Notes: a model not told the origin generated them from the sequence alone. A stretch of 64,000 nucleotides of DNA from Xenorhabdus innexi (GCF_002632485.1 NZ_NIBU01000003.1:62001-126000), one strand, 5' to 3'. Positions 31,215 to 41,055 are shown, counted from the first letter of the stretch. Numbers and translations are program-made.

Positions 31215-32567
31215 TCATACACTTTTCAGTAATCTTTTGAATTTTAATCTCAATATTATTGAAAGTGTTATGCAGTTTGTAAGCAGGCCAAAAACAAGTC
31301 CATACCAAAAACCGACTAACCCCATTTTTTCGGTAATAAAGTCTGTTAACCCTAACGTAAAAGCCAGAGGAACACCGATAACCCAATAGCCAAAAATAGG
31401 AACATAGAAGACTACTTTTGTCTCATGAAATCCCCGTAATATACCCGCCAAAATGAAGTGAATCGTATCAATAAATTGAAAAATAAATAAAAACAGTGTA
31501 ATCCCAATCGCGATTTTTATTACCAGCAGATCATTTGTATAAAGACCAATGATAGAGTCAACATACAGATAAAAAATAATTCCTAATAGAAAAGTAATAA
31601 GTACCCCTGATGTTAATGAAAGTAAACTAAAACGGAGTGTTGCTGCATAATCTTTTATAGCATTTAAGTAACTGATTCTCACTGTTGTAACCGAAGAAAT
31701 TCCACCTCCAATAGTCAATACCATAGCGGTCATAATAAACATAATATTATGGGCTGCAATATACACTGGCCCCAGAGTTGCAATGCCAAGTGAAATGACA
31801 TCGATAAAGATCGTTTCGACAAAGATTGCTAACCCACTTGGTATTCCAATAGCAAACAAATTTTTTAATTCTGGACTAAATTTAAGAGATAGCTTGACTC
31901 TGTACTTTTCATATCCTTTATTTTTTAAAAAGTAAACAATCAGCAAGACAGCACTGAAAGTATTGATCACTGCGGTTGTAATACCAGCACCTACTCCACC
32001 CATTTCAGGAACACCAAATTTACCGAAAACGAAAATATAGTTGAGTGGTATGTTCACAAGAAACGAAAAAATGGAAATATACATTGCTACTTTGGTATTT
32101 TCCAATCCCTGTAATAACGAGCGGAATACATTGAATATCATCAATCCTGGCACACCAAATGCCATCGCAGTAATATAATTTTTTGTAATATCTACAACAT
32201 TTTCATCGATACCAATAAAATATAAAATCTGAACGGCTAATAATAAGAAAATGATAATAGGAACTGATAAAATCAGTGCGGCATAGATGTAATTATTAAC
32301 ACTTTCTTTAATTCCATCAGTGTCATTATTCGCTCTGTGTTTTGCAACATCAGCAGATAGCATTATAATAACACCGAACCCCAGAACAAAGATAGGGAAC
32401 CAAATACTGCTACCTAAAGAGACAGCCGCAAGATCATTTGTTGAGTAGTGACCCGATACAATAGCATCTACAGCACTCATCGACATTCTGGCAAGCTGCG
32501 TTATTATAATAGGAGTTGATAATAAAAATAGATATTTAAATTCATTTAATAAAGTTGTTTTTTTCAT
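31215..32567 (-). CDS. MATE family multidrug/metabolite exporter
   Basis: Integral membrane antiporter with about twelve transmembrane helices in two homologous halves. The N-terminal signature (IIITQLARMSMSAVDAIVSGHYSTNDLAAVSLGSSIW) and the MGGVGAGITTAV loop are NorM-like. From the ATG at 32567 it is 450 residues; the frame extends five codons to a TTG. The base composition is much more AT-rich than core genes nearby, and it lies in an accessory island next to tRNA-Ala genes. It may export a drug or a secondary metabolite. The substrate is unknown. Confidence 0.9.
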   Translation of the reverse strand: MKKTTLLNEFKYLFLLSTPIIITQLARMSMSAVDAIVSGHYSTNDLAAVSLGSSIWFPIFVLGFGVIIMLSADVAKHRANNDTDGIKESVNNYIYAALILSVPIIIFLLLAVQILYFIGIDENVVDITKNYITAMAFGVPGLMIFNVFRSLLQGLENTKVAMYISIFSFLVNIPLNYIFVFGKFGVPEMGGVGAGITTAVINTFSAVLLIVYFLKNKGYEKYRVKLSLKFSPELKNLFAIGIPSGLAIFVETIFIDVISLGIATLGPVYIAAHNIMFIMTAMVLTIGGGISSVTTVRISYLNAIKDYAATLRFSLLSLTSGVLITFLLGIIFYLYVDSIIGLYTNDLLVIKIAIGITLFLFIFQFIDTIHFILAGILRGFHETKVVFYVPIFGYWVIGVPLAFTLGLTDFITEKMGLVGFWYGLVFGLLTNCITLSIILRLKFKRLLKSV

Positions 32568-33051
32568 AATATTCTTTATCAATTGTTTTTTTTGATTATT
32601 CTTAATGAATATTAATGTTAGTATGACTATTGAGCGGTTTTAGTGGTTTTTTATGGAGAGTTACTGCTGAATAATGGATAAAAAAACTAAAATATTTTAT
32701 TGGGTATTATAAAACCAATGTATTTACGTTTATAAAGTCAAAGTTTATTATAATCACAAAATAGAAATTAATACAACATATTTACTGAGGTTTTTTTAAA
32801 AAATTACACGTATCAAGGTTGAATGAGTGGGTTGATTTAATTTATTGATAGTTGTATGAATTTATTATTGTAGATATCGATTTAAAGTTTGTAGTTTAAT
32901 TTCCGTGATTGTGTTTTTAGGTGATAACTATTTTTCATTACCAAAGTAATTTGAAATTTATTAAAGTACTTTTTGTGTAACATTATCTTTAGATTTTTTT
33001 AATTATATTGCTTTCATTTATTTTACAAAAATACTATTTCAAGGTGATGAT
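32568..33051. other. AT-rich divergent promoter region
   Basis: The 484 bases between the divergent MATE and beta-rich protein genes are extremely AT-rich. No gene or clear repeat is visible. Such sequence is a typical H-NS target. Confidence 0.5.
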
Positions 33052-34326
33052 ATGAATATTAATACAGTTTTATCTGATAAAAAAGAAAGTGTATCTCCTA
33101 TTACCGTTTCCATACCAGATGGTGCTGATGTTATTGTTGGCCAGCATTGCTATCTGGTAGTCACAGTTAAATCCCCACAAATTAAATCTATTAAGAGTAT
33201 TTCAATAGAAGTACCAAATAAAGACATAGTTGTGAAACAGGAAAAGGATTGGAAACTTATAGATGATGCTTCTGGGGAAGCTATATTTATGTTAGAGGTT
33301 GATGGTAAATTATTACCAAATACATCGATCAGCTATACGGTTCATGCCTATTCGGATACGAATGTAGATGTGGAGGGAATCACACCGCTGACAGTTGGTT
33401 ACACTACAAAAAGAATGAAGAAGGATAGTGTTATTTTATTAAGTACAGACATAGAGATTCTTGCTACAACCGATATACCTAATCCTATCGATAATCCCAA
33501 TACCAAATATAATGTTTATTCTGGAGTAATAACTGATGAGAATGGTAGTCCATTAAAAAATACTCAGGTAATAATATCATCACTATCAACACCACACTCA
33601 ATACAGCTTGCTAATATCACAACAAACCCTATAAATGGTAATGCACCTGAAATTATTAAACCGCAAGAAAGAACGAATCAACCTGATTTTATTACTATCA
33701 ATAGTGATGATAATGGAAATATTGAATTTCGTGTTTATGCAAAACAGTCTATGAGTGTAACAATTAAATTTACTACTGAAATATTTGGAGTAATTTATCC
33801 AACATATGTTGCATCCGCATATCTTGTTGCAGGTTATGGTAGTGATGGGCTTCTTCAGATTCCATCTATACTTGACATATCTTCAGGAGGAGTGGTTAAA
33901 AAAAGAATTGGCATTGAAAAATTTAGAGTAGGAGTTCCAAGTTATAGTTCTCCCGTGGCAGGAGATACTATTATCTTTTTAATTAAAGATGAAAATAATA
34001 AAGTCATCCAGCTTAAACCAACAAGTTATGTTGAATCCAGAGGAACAAACCTTGGTGGTCATAGTTTTACATTATCATATGAAAAAATACCATTTAATAA
34101 AAGATTAGAATTTTATTATCTAGTTGTTCTTATAGGAGGTTATGGTGTCTTTTCTAAGAAACTAAACGTTATCTTTGAAGATGATTCTGGAAATAAGGGA
34201 GGAACTGGAGGAACTGGAGGCCACAAAAACGACTGTGACAACGGTCTCTATAACAAAGTCGATGTAGATTCAAGTTATGAGGATGGGAAATTTAGTTTAA
34301 AAATAAAAAGTATCACACTGATTTGA
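33052..34326 (+). CDS. Beta-rich multi-domain protein with Ig-like modules, function unknown
   Basis: I do not recognise this 424-residue protein. Three beta-rich parts can be seen: about 15-125, about 150-265 with a Big/carboxypeptidase-regulatory-like pattern (YSGVITDENGSPLKNTQVIISS, then SDDNGNIEFRVYAK), and about 270-385. A GGTGGTGGH spacer (around 383-391) leads to a short acidic and basic C-terminus with one cysteine. Second-module wording resembles bacterial Ig-like adhesin repeats, yet there is no signal peptide, anchor or sorting motif. AAGGTGA precedes the ATG. Strong AT bias and position beside tRNA genes suggest acquisition. It might be a toxin-associated or secreted effector with a non-classical export route; this is inference. 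Confidence 0.6.
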   Translation: MNINTVLSDKKESVSPITVSIPDGADVIVGQHCYLVVTVKSPQIKSIKSISIEVPNKDIVVKQEKDWKLIDDASGEAIFMLEVDGKLLPNTSISYTVHAYSDTNVDVEGITPLTVGYTTKRMKKDSVILLSTDIEILATTDIPNPIDNPNTKYNVYSGVITDENGSPLKNTQVIISSLSTPHSIQLANITTNPINGNAPEIIKPQERTNQPDFITINSDDNGNIEFRVYAKQSMSVTIKFTTEIFGVIYPTYVASAYLVAGYGSDGLLQIPSILDISSGGVVKKRIGIEKFRVGVPSYSSPVAGDTIIFLIKDENNKVIQLKPTSYVESRGTNLGGHSFTLSYEKIPFNKRLEFYYLVVLIGGYGVFSKKLNVIFEDDSGNKGGTGGTGGHKNDCDNGLYNKVDVDSSYEDGKFSLKIKSITLI

Positions 34327-34388
34327 TTTGTTTAAATCGCCAGAAAGTTAGAAGAAAAGCAGGGCCGCCTTACTGGATTTGACCATAA

Positions 34389-34420
34389 GAAAAATCCCTG
34401 AAAACTTGCGCTTTCAGGGA
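34389..34420 (-). terminator. Terminator of the tRNA-Ala pair
   Basis: TCCCTGAAA pairs with TTTCAGGGA (34395-34403 with 34412-34420), followed on the minus strand by a T-run. Confidence 0.82.
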
Positions 34421-34430
34421 TTCAGAATTT

Positions 34431-34506
<76 letters not shown>

Positions 34507-34536
34507 ACAAATGTGGCGTTCCGAATTAAGAGTATT

Positions 34537-34612
<76 letters not shown>

Positions 34613-34639
34613 AAATCAAAACTCTGTGGAACGGAGCGC

Positions 34640-34668
34640 ATCATATGAAACCCGGAGAATTCTGTCAA
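34640..34668 (-). promoter_or_regulatory. Sigma-70 promoter of the tRNA-Ala operon
   Basis: On the minus strand: TTGACA, a 17-base spacer, TATGAT, then a G+C-rich discriminator (GCGCTCC) typical of stringently controlled stable-RNA promoters. Confidence 0.85.
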
Positions 34669-34723
34669 CGGATTCATTAGTATTCGTAGTGTAAGCGCTG
34701 AAAAATCCATCAGTAAAAAAGAA

Positions 34724-34750
34724 AGGCACGACAATATACTGTGTGCCTTT
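34724..34750 (-). terminator. Terminator of gltX
   Basis: AAAGGCAC pairs with GTGCCTTT (34732-34739 with 34743-34750, short loop as drawn) and CTTTTTTA follows on the minus strand. Confidence 0.72.
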
Positions 34751-34776
34751 AACTCATTTCAGTCTGTTAATGCTAA

Positions 34777-36192
34777 TTATTGCGCTTCACGCTGAGCAAT
34801 ATAAGCCAGAGCTTTATCAATACGAGAAAGTGAACGCGCCTGATTGATCGCGTGGATAGTGACATCAACACTAGGTGACTGACCAGCACCGGTAACAGCA
34901 ACACGCAATGGCATGCCCACTTTACCCATTCCCACTTCCAGCTCATCAGCTGTTGCCTGAATTGCGTGGTGAATATTTTCAGGAGTCCATTCGGTAATTG
35001 CAGCCAGTTTAGCGCGTACAACTTCTAATGGCTGACGAGCAACCGGGCGCAGGTGTTTCTTCGCTGCGTCAGCATCAAACTCTGCAAATTCTTCATAGAA
35101 ATAACGGCAGGAAGTGGCCATTTCTTTCAGTGTCTTGCAGCGCTCACCCAATAGTTTGATCAGCTCAGCTAACTCAGGGCCGGTACGGGTATCAATACCC
35201 TGTTGTTCAATATGCCATGCTAAATGAACGGCAACTTTTTCTGCTGGCAGGGTATTAATATAGTGATGGTTCAGCCATAACAATTTTTCAGTATTGAAAG
35301 CACTGGCTGATTTGCTGATAGCGTCAAGGCCGAACAGCTCAGTCATTTCTTCGATAGTGAAAATTTCCTGATCGCCGTGTGACCAGCCTAAACGAACCAG
35401 ATAGTTCAACAAGGCTTCCGGCAGATAACCATCATCACGATATTGCATTACGCTGACTGCTCCATGACGTTTGGACAGTTTTTTACCATCATCGCCGAGG
35501 ATCATCGAAACATGGGCATATTCCGGCACTGGTGCATTGAGTGCTTTCAGAATATTAATCTGACGTGGTGTGTTGTTGATATGGTCTTCACCACGAATAA
35601 CGTGAGTGATTTCCATATCCCAGTCATCAATAACCACACAGAAGTTATAAGTGGGTGAACCATCAGTACGGCGGATGATCAAATCATCCAGTTCCTGATT
35701 GCTGAATTCAATCGGGCCACGGATGCTATCATTAAAAATTACAGAACCTTCCTGTGGGTTGCGAAAACGCACAACATGCGGCTCATCATGGCTATGTTTG
35801 CACTCGCTGTCACGGCAACGACCGTCATAACGAGGTTTTTCACCATTCGCCATCTGAGTTTCACGCAACTGCTCCAGGTGTTCTTTGGAACAGTAACAAC
35901 GATAGGCTGTACCATTTACCAGCATTTCATCAATAACCTGATTATAGCGGTCGAAACGTTTGGTCTGATAATAAGGGCCTTCATCCCAATTCAGATTTAA
36001 CCAGTTCATTCCGTCCATAATCGCATCAATGGCTTCTTGGGTTGAACGCTCCAGATCAGTGTCTTCAATACGCAGAACAAATTCACCTTTGTTATGGCGA
36101 CTGTATAGCCAGGAATAAAGGGCTGTGCGTGCGCCACCAACGTGAAGATAGCCAGTAGGACTTGGCGCAAAACGGGTTTTTATTTTACTCAT
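34777..36192 (-). CDS. gltX: Glutamyl-tRNA synthetase
   Basis: Class I synthetase charging tRNA-Glu. 471 residues, the same as E. coli. The HIGH-type motif is in [17 protein letters not shown] and the KMSKS-type motif in [13 protein letters not shown]. The zinc-binding segment has CYC...C...C residues in [11 protein letters not shown] and CRDSECKH. Between the tRNA-Ala pair and the divergent valine/lysine tRNA operon, as in E. coli. Confidence 0.98.
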   Translation of the reverse strand: MSKIKTRFAPSPTGYLHVGGARTALYSWLYSRHNKGEFVLRIEDTDLERSTQEAIDAIMDGMNWLNLNWDEGPYYQTKRFDRYNQVIDEMLVNGTAYRCYCSKEHLEQLRETQMANGEKPRYDGRCRDSECKHSHDEPHVVRFRNPQEGSVIFNDSIRGPIEFSNQELDDLIIRRTDGSPTYNFCVVIDDWDMEITHVIRGEDHINNTPRQINILKALNAPVPEYAHVSMILGDDGKKLSKRHGAVSVMQYRDDGYLPEALLNYLVRLGWSHGDQEIFTIEEMTELFGLDAISKSASAFNTEKLLWLNHHYINTLPAEKVAVHLAWHIEQQGIDTRTGPELAELIKLLGERCKTLKEMATSCRYFYEEFAEFDADAAKKHLRPVARQPLEVVRAKLAAITEWTPENIHHAIQATADELEVGMGKVGMPLRVAVTGAGQSPSVDVTIHAINQARSLSRIDKALAYIAQREAQ

Positions 36193-36428
36193 CGGGAGTT
36201 GCCTTAATGACGTTCTGTTTTTCAGAGAACGTTTTGGATGATTGAAGTAACAATTAAAATAACAATAGTGGGGGGCATTTTATCACTGGACTTCAATTCC
36301 TCAATGGCGTTAATGATAGGTTATTGAGAAAAGCTAAAATTCATTGTCTAAATGATAACCCAGTGTGACTATAATTGTTTCATTCTGTGTAATTTTGCGA
36401 CGAACGGAAATTTTAGCAATAAAAACCG

Positions 36429-36456
36429 TTGACTCACTTCGAACTATCCCTATAAT
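36429..36456 (+). promoter_or_regulatory. Sigma-70 promoter of the Val-Lys tRNA operon
   Basis: TTGACT, a 16-base spacer and TATAAT, with a GCGAC discriminator about 17 bases before the first tRNA. Confidence 0.85.
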
Positions 36457-36473
36457 GCGACTCCATCACGACG

Positions 36474-36549
36474 GGGCGATTAGCTCAGTTGGTAGAGCAT
36501 CTCCCTTACAAGGAGGGGGTCATCAGTTCGAATCTGGTATCGCCCACCA
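36474..36549 (+). tRNA. tRNA-Val (TAC)
   Basis: 76 nt including CCA. Acceptor GGGCGAT pairs with ATCGCCC. The anticodon loop TTACAAG reads TAC. First of four identical copies in this operon. Confidence 0.98.
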
Positions 36550-36607
36550 CTCTCAGTGATAAGCTGAAAGGGGTAAGACCGTAGTGATAAAAAATGATTT
36601 CATGATT

Positions 36608-36683
36608 GGGCGATTAGCTCAGTTGGTAGAGCATCTCCCTTACAAGGAGGGGGTCATCAGTTCGAATCTGGTATCGCCCACCA
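36608..36683 (+). tRNA. tRNA-Val (TAC)
   Basis: 76 nt, identical to the preceding copy; 58-base spacer. Confidence 0.98.
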
Positions 36684-36760
36684 ATCATAAGTCAGTGATA
36701 GATGTTGTTACAGGTAATTAATCAGTAATAATCATCACGCAGTAATAGTCATCATGAAGT

Positions 36761-36836
36761 GGGCGATTAGCTCAGTTGGTAGAGCATCTCCCTTACAAGG
36801 AGGGGGTCATCAGTTCGAATCTGGTATCGCCCACCA
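36761..36836 (+). tRNA. tRNA-Val (TAC)
   Basis: 76 nt, identical to the other valine copies. It is flanked by ATGAAGT on the left and ACTTCAT on the right, a flank shared with the copy at 37091. Confidence 0.98.
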
Positions 36837-36890
36837 CTTCATTAGATTGTTCCGCAGTATCACATTGGTAGTTATGATAAATAGTAAGAT

Positions 36891-36966
36891 GGGTCGTTAG
36901 CTCAGTCGGTAGAGCAGTTGACTTTTAATCAATTGGTCGCAGGTTCGAATCCTGCACGACCCACCA
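36891..36966 (+). tRNA. tRNA-Lys (TTT)
   Basis: 76 nt including CCA. Acceptor GGGTCGT; anticodon loop CTTTTAA reads TTT. Confidence 0.98.
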
Positions 36967-36996
36967 TTTAGATATCAAAATCAGAATTACCTAATC

Positions 36997-37072
36997 GGGT
37001 CGTTAGCTCAGTCGGTAGAGCAGTTGACTTTTAATCAATTGGTCGCAGGTTCGAATCCTGCACGACCCACCA
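36997..37072 (+). tRNA. tRNA-Lys (TTT)
   Basis: 76 nt, identical to the preceding lysine copy. Both are followed by the same ATTTAG trailer. Confidence 0.98.
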
Positions 37073-37090
37073 TTTAGGTAGCCATGAAGT

Positions 37091-37166
37091 GGGCGATTAG
37101 CTCAGTTGGTAGAGCATCTCCCTTACAAGGAGGGGGTCATCAGTTCGAATCTGGTATCGCCCACCA
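37091..37166 (+). tRNA. tRNA-Val (TAC)
   Basis: 76 nt, fourth identical valine copy. It shares the ATGAAGT/ACTTCAT flanks of the copy at 36761, so it probably arose by a local duplication. Confidence 0.98.
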
Positions 37167-37277
37167 CTTCATCTAAATCCCCCAAGAACCCATTAGAAAA
37201 TATAAAATCCAGTAAGATTTTGATTCACGTTTTATTTGTAACGTTGCTTGTTTATATAGCTAGTTCGTTATGTCAAT

Positions 37278-37319
37278 AAAACAGCATTATCTTTAAGTGA
37301 AATCAGAATATGCTGTTTT
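37278..37319 (-). terminator. Terminator of the mtnK-mtnA-aldolase operon
   Basis: A perfect 10-bp inverted repeat (37278-37287 with 37310-37319) lies 13 bases beyond the aldolase stop, ending in TTTT on the minus strand. The loop is long (22 nt). Confidence 0.5.
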
Positions 37320-37331
37320 CTAAATATGCTA

Positions 37332-38003
37332 TTACGCTTTTAATCCATAACTTTTAAACTTTATCAATACCTTCTGCATTTCTTCGGGCGAAAGAACAGG
37401 AAGCCGTTCTGCAATATTCTCTACAGAATTTCCCATTACGGGGAGTATTTTCAAATAAAGCTGTGCCAATATCTCGACTTCGTTAGCCAGCCATAGTGCT
37501 TTTTCCAAACTGACTTCCATCGCAATCATACCGTGATGCTGCATTAACAGTGCCTTGCTGTGTCTGATCCCTGTTTTTACACTTTCTGCCAGTTTCTGTG
37601 TTCCGAAGGTTGAGTAGGGAATACACGGTACATGGTCTGTTCCTGTCACTGCCACCATATAATGAATTGCAGGGATGTCATGATTAAGAATAGAAACCGC
37701 AGTTGCATTAACAGCATGATTATGTACAACAGCATTTAATTCAGGGCGCGCCTGATAGCAGGATAGGTGAAAGTGCCATTCGCTTGAGGGAATTTTATCT
37801 GGCTCTGCTTTTCCAGAATAATTTATGTGGACAATTTGCTCTGGAGTCAATTTTTCATAGGAGACTCCGCTGGGGGTGATAAGAAATCCATCTTGATAGC
37901 GGGCACTAATATTACCAGATGTGCCTTGGTTTAAACCCAGCGCACTCATCTTAAGGCAAGTTTCGATAATTGCTTGGGAAATATGTTCTCTACTTACTGT
38001 CAT
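37332..38003 (-). CDS. ald2: Class II aldolase of the L-fuculose-phosphate aldolase type; probable 5-deoxyribulose/methylthioribulose-1-phosphate aldolase
   Basis: Zinc-dependent aldolase, 223 residues. Zinc ligands H94 and H96 (VVHNHAV) and H155 (MQHHGMIA), with the catalytic acid E75 in SSEWHFHL. The sequence closely follows E. coli FucA, but there are no fucose genes here. It ends an operon with mtnK and mtnA. In the DHAP shunt described in Rhodospirillum and pathogenic E. coli, such an aldolase splits methylthioribulose-1-phosphate or 5-deoxyribulose-1-phosphate to DHAP and (methylthio)acetaldehyde or acetaldehyde. That assignment rests on context. Starts 12 bases after mtnA. Confidence 0.8.
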   Translation of the reverse strand: MTVSREHISQAIIETCLKMSALGLNQGTSGNISARYQDGFLITPSGVSYEKLTPEQIVHINYSGKAEPDKIPSSEWHFHLSCYQARPELNAVVHNHAVNATAVSILNHDIPAIHYMVAVTGTDHVPCIPYSTFGTQKLAESVKTGIRHSKALLMQHHGMIAMEVSLEKALWLANEVEILAQLYLKILPVMGNSVENIAERLPVLSPEEMQKVLIKFKSYGLKA

Positions 38004-38015
38004 AAGAAATAATCA

Positions 38016-39119
38016 TTATAAATTTTGTGGATATAAATCAGGAAAAAGCATACGCAAGCCTTCTGCACTGGCATCACAAATTCCACGTTCTGTAATCAAT
38101 CCGGTAACTAATTCTGCCGGGGTAACATCAAAAGCATAATTCCCGCAAACCGTTCCCTGAGGTACTGTATTGACCCAATGGTGTTTCCCTTCAGCAGTTA
38201 TTCCGTAGACATGGGATTGTTCATCGCCTGAACGTTGCTCAATAGGGATCTCTTTTACGCCATCCCAGACGGTAAAATCTAATGTTGGTGAGGGTAAGGC
38301 AACATAAAATGGTACCTGATTCGCTTTTGCAGCCAGTGCCTTAAGGTAAGTGCCAATTTTATTACACACATCCCCTCTTGCAGTTGTCCGGTCTGTACCG
38401 ACGATGCACATATCCACTTCGCCATGCTGCATCAAATGTCCACCGGCATTATCAGCGATTAAAGTATGAGGTACACCATGAGAGCCTAATTCAAAAGCCG
38501 TCAGCCCTCCCTGATTACGGGGGCGAGTTTCATCAACCCAGACGTGAATTTTGATACCCGCATCATGCGCCATATAAATGGGTGATAATGCTGTTCCCCA
38601 ATCCACAGTTGCCAGCCATCCGGCGTTGCAGTGCGTTAATATATTGACTACTTCGCCTGCTGATTTTTTTGCAGCAATTTCCTGTATGATTTTTAAGCCA
38701 TGCTCACCAATTTTATGACACAGCTCGACATCTTCATCTGCAATTTCTTTGGCAATACGATAAGCAGTTTCTACACGGTGAGTGGAGGATGTGCTTTTTA
38801 AGGCCTGATATGTGCGATCCAGCGCCCATTTTAAGTTAATGGCAGTTGGTCGGGTTTTCACTAAAAAATCATAAGCTATTTGCAGATTTTCATTACTGCT
38901 ATTTTGACGCATTGCCAGTGCCATACCATACGCAGCAACTGCGCCAATTAAAGGAGCACCTCTCACCCACATATCTTTGATGGCTATTGCAGCATCCTGA
39001 AAGGTATTCAATTGAATAACTTTTAACTCAAAAGGTAATTTAGTTTGGTCGAAAATTTCGACAGTATATCCATCGTCAGCAAGCCAAACAGAGCGATAAT
39101 GGATTCCATTAATTTTCAT
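38016..39119 (-). CDS. mtnA: S-methyl-5-thioribose-1-phosphate isomerase
   Basis: Converts methylthioribose-1-phosphate to methylthioribulose-1-phosphate (and 5-deoxyribose-1-phosphate to the ribulose). 367 residues. [13 protein letters not shown] near 53-65 binds phosphate. Catalytic C164 ([10 protein letters not shown]) and D243 ([11 protein letters not shown]) are present, separating it from eIF2B subunits. Middle gene of the operon: mtnK ends 15 bases before, the aldolase begins 12 bases after. None of mtnB, mtnC, mtnD of the classic methionine salvage pathway is seen nearby. Confidence 0.95.
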   Translation of the reverse strand: MKINGIHYRSVWLADDGYTVEIFDQTKLPFELKVIQLNTFQDAAIAIKDMWVRGAPLIGAVAAYGMALAMRQNSSNENLQIAYDFLVKTRPTAINLKWALDRTYQALKSTSSTHRVETAYRIAKEIADEDVELCHKIGEHGLKIIQEIAAKKSAGEVVNILTHCNAGWLATVDWGTALSPIYMAHDAGIKIHVWVDETRPRNQGGLTAFELGSHGVPHTLIADNAGGHLMQHGEVDMCIVGTDRTTARGDVCNKIGTYLKALAAKANQVPFYVALPSPTLDFTVWDGVKEIPIEQRSGDEQSHVYGITAEGKHHWVNTVPQGTVCGNYAFDVTPAELVTGLITERGICDASAEGLRMLFPDLYPQNL

Positions 39120-39134
39120 CTCAGTTTCTTAACC

Positions 39135-40394
39135 TTATGTGATATGACGTTTAATTTGTGAAAAATTTTGGTACTTATGTTTGTTGACAATTAACTCACG
39201 TGCCAGTTTTAGTGCCTGTTTTTCACAATCGGCTCGTAGTTTCGGATCACTAATCTGTTTAAAATCAGCAACACCGGCGAAGCCTATAATGCGTCGATTA
39301 ATTTCAAGCCCGGCATAAACCAGAGTTTCTTCGAATAAATTGGAGAAAAAATCATCTTGAGCCGCTTTAAGGAATGATGAGCTGAAAACGCCTTGTTGGT
39401 AAATAGTGACAGGATAGGCTTCTCCGATTGTTTTTTCATTCCATAATTGACGAAAACGACGTTCAAATACTGCCCATGTTGTTTCAATTTGCGCGAAGAG
39501 CCATGACTGATAATCAGTACATTGTTCTTTATTTTCCCGCAGGGCCGGTTGGGCAAAATAAGCCATAAACAGATTACCGACATAATTGCCTATGTCGAAT
39601 GCCATTGGGCCCATAAAGCTAAATTCTGGATCAATCACCTTTGTGGAATCGGGTGTCACCATAATGGAGCCTGAATGGAGATCCCCATGCAACAATGCCT
39701 GTGATTCACTCATAAATTTGAATTTATACTGCATTGCAGTTTGGATCATCGCCTGGTCCTGCCAAACGGCATGAATATCATGATCAAGCTGAGGGGAAGT
39801 CCAGCTATTTCTTTCAGAATTAAAATAGGGTTCAGTGAAGATCAGGTCTTCAGTGATTTTACAAAGTTCATGATTATTGGAAAAACGGCTTACCAGCTCT
39901 TTTTTTTCCTTGCTGTCCATGCCGATATCAGAGGTATGGAACAGTGTATCAGCGAGAAAAATTCCGATATCTTCGGCCAAGTGAAGAAATTTTTTACCAG
40001 AAATCAAATTATTGCGTAAGATGATATGTTTATCTAAATACTCCATCGCAAACAAAGACATTTCTTCATCATAAAAATAGATATCGGGTACATACTGGCA
40101 GGCAAATTTCCTTTCTTCCAGCAGGGCATGATATTCGAAATAGGTTCGGACAAGAGAAAGCTGCCATGATTCACCCGCAGCCCGGACATAAGGTAAGGAT
40201 TGTTTGACTACAATAGTTTTTTCTGTTCCGGCAACAATAAAAACTAAATTCAGGTTTCCGTCACCGACTTCCTGTATCTGCCAGGTTTCGGGCAATCCTC
40301 CGAGTGAGATAGTTGGGGGCAAATTTTTCGCAAGATAATGTGGTAAAGATTCACAGGACTGGGGGATATACTCAGTAGGAACATAAACGGACAT
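39135..40394 (-). CDS. mtnK: S-methyl-5-thioribose kinase
   Basis: Phosphorylates methylthioribose (and probably 5-deoxyribose) at C1 with ATP. 419 residues of the APH/choline-kinase fold. The GDGNLNLVFIV glycine-rich loop and VVKQSLPYVR are near the N-terminus; the catalytic loop is LLHGDLHSGSIMV and the metal-binding DPEF follows. AGGA lies 6 bases before the ATG. First gene of the operon, so a promoter must lie in 40395-40622, which otherwise holds nothing I can identify. Confidence 0.95.
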   Translation of the reverse strand: MSVYVPTEYIPQSCESLPHYLAKNLPPTISLGGLPETWQIQEVGDGNLNLVFIVAGTEKTIVVKQSLPYVRAAGESWQLSLVRTYFEYHALLEERKFACQYVPDIYFYDEEMSLFAMEYLDKHIILRNNLISGKKFLHLAEDIGIFLADTLFHTSDIGMDSKEKKELVSRFSNNHELCKITEDLIFTEPYFNSERNSWTSPQLDHDIHAVWQDQAMIQTAMQYKFKFMSESQALLHGDLHSGSIMVTPDSTKVIDPEFSFMGPMAFDIGNYVGNLFMAYFAQPALRENKEQCTDYQSWLFAQIETTWAVFERRFRQLWNEKTIGEAYPVTIYQQGVFSSSFLKAAQDDFFSNLFEETLVYAGLEINRRIIGFAGVADFKQISDPKLRADCEKQALKLARELIVNKHKYQNFSQIKRHIT

Positions 40395-40622
40395 TATTTT
40401 TTATCCTGATAATATCATGAAGGATAGTTCATAAAATGAACCGTGATAACACATTCTGCGGTAATGGATTTTTACAGTTGTTAACTATAAGTATACAAAA
40501 GTAAACTGTCTGTGATGAAAATAACGAATACAGCCAGATCAAATAAGTAACTTGAAAGACGACGGGTATATCCAATAGATTCAAATTACCTTACGATGAC
40601 AAGGATATAACAAAGTGCATAA

Positions 40623-40988
40623 TCAGGTTTCTGGCTTTGCCAGTGGAGGAAGGCCATAAGCGGCTCTGGCACGATCACAGGCCTCATTGTAATTGTCAGT
40701 TTCCCAAGCCTGAGAAAATTCCCGGCAAGGAGAGGGTCGCTTGTCATAAATAGCACAGGAAACGGAGTGACCAATTTCACCTTGTAAATTTATGCAACGC
40801 GGATGAGGTTCATTTGTACCCTTCATGCAGCACATAAAATCGTTCAGTTTTTCAGTGGAAGAAATCGGTACTGTACCTCCTCCATCTTCAGCTTCTGCCC
40901 AATAAAATGAAACACGAAAAAATGCACAGCAGGCACCACAGTTGATGCAGGAATTATTTTGTGATCGAATATTTAATGTATCACTCAT
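40623..40988 (-). CDS. ykgJ: YkgJ family cysteine cluster protein
   Basis: A 121-residue protein of the Fe-S/zinc-chelating family (UPF0153). Cysteines form clusters: CINCGACC near residues 14-21, CC around 53, then C66, C78 and the CREF motif. Sequence wording (FRVSFYWAEA, CMKGTNEPHPRC, YDKRPSPCREF) is close to E. coli YkgJ. Function unknown. It is a single gene on the minus strand. Confidence 0.85.
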   Translation of the reverse strand: MSDTLNIRSQNNSCINCGACCAFFRVSFYWAEAEDGGGTVPISSTEKLNDFMCCMKGTNEPHPRCINLQGEIGHSVSCAIYDKRPSPCREFSQAWETDNYNEACDRARAAYGLPPLAKPET

Positions 40989-41055
40989 ACCAGATGTCTC
41001 TATCTTATTATTGAAGATATGCGCTCAGATAGAAAAGGAGTTCACTTTGTCATAT

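Noticed and set aside
36474-37166. Regularly spaced identical repeats that could be taken for a CRISPR array
   Set aside because: The repeats are complete tRNA-Val and tRNA-Lys genes with variable spacers and a stable-RNA promoter; no cas genes are present.
40563-40575. Short motif (CGGGTATAT) also seen on the other strand near 10592-10600, as a mobile element end
   Set aside because: The shared part is only eight or nine bases and no partner terminal repeat or transposase could be seen.
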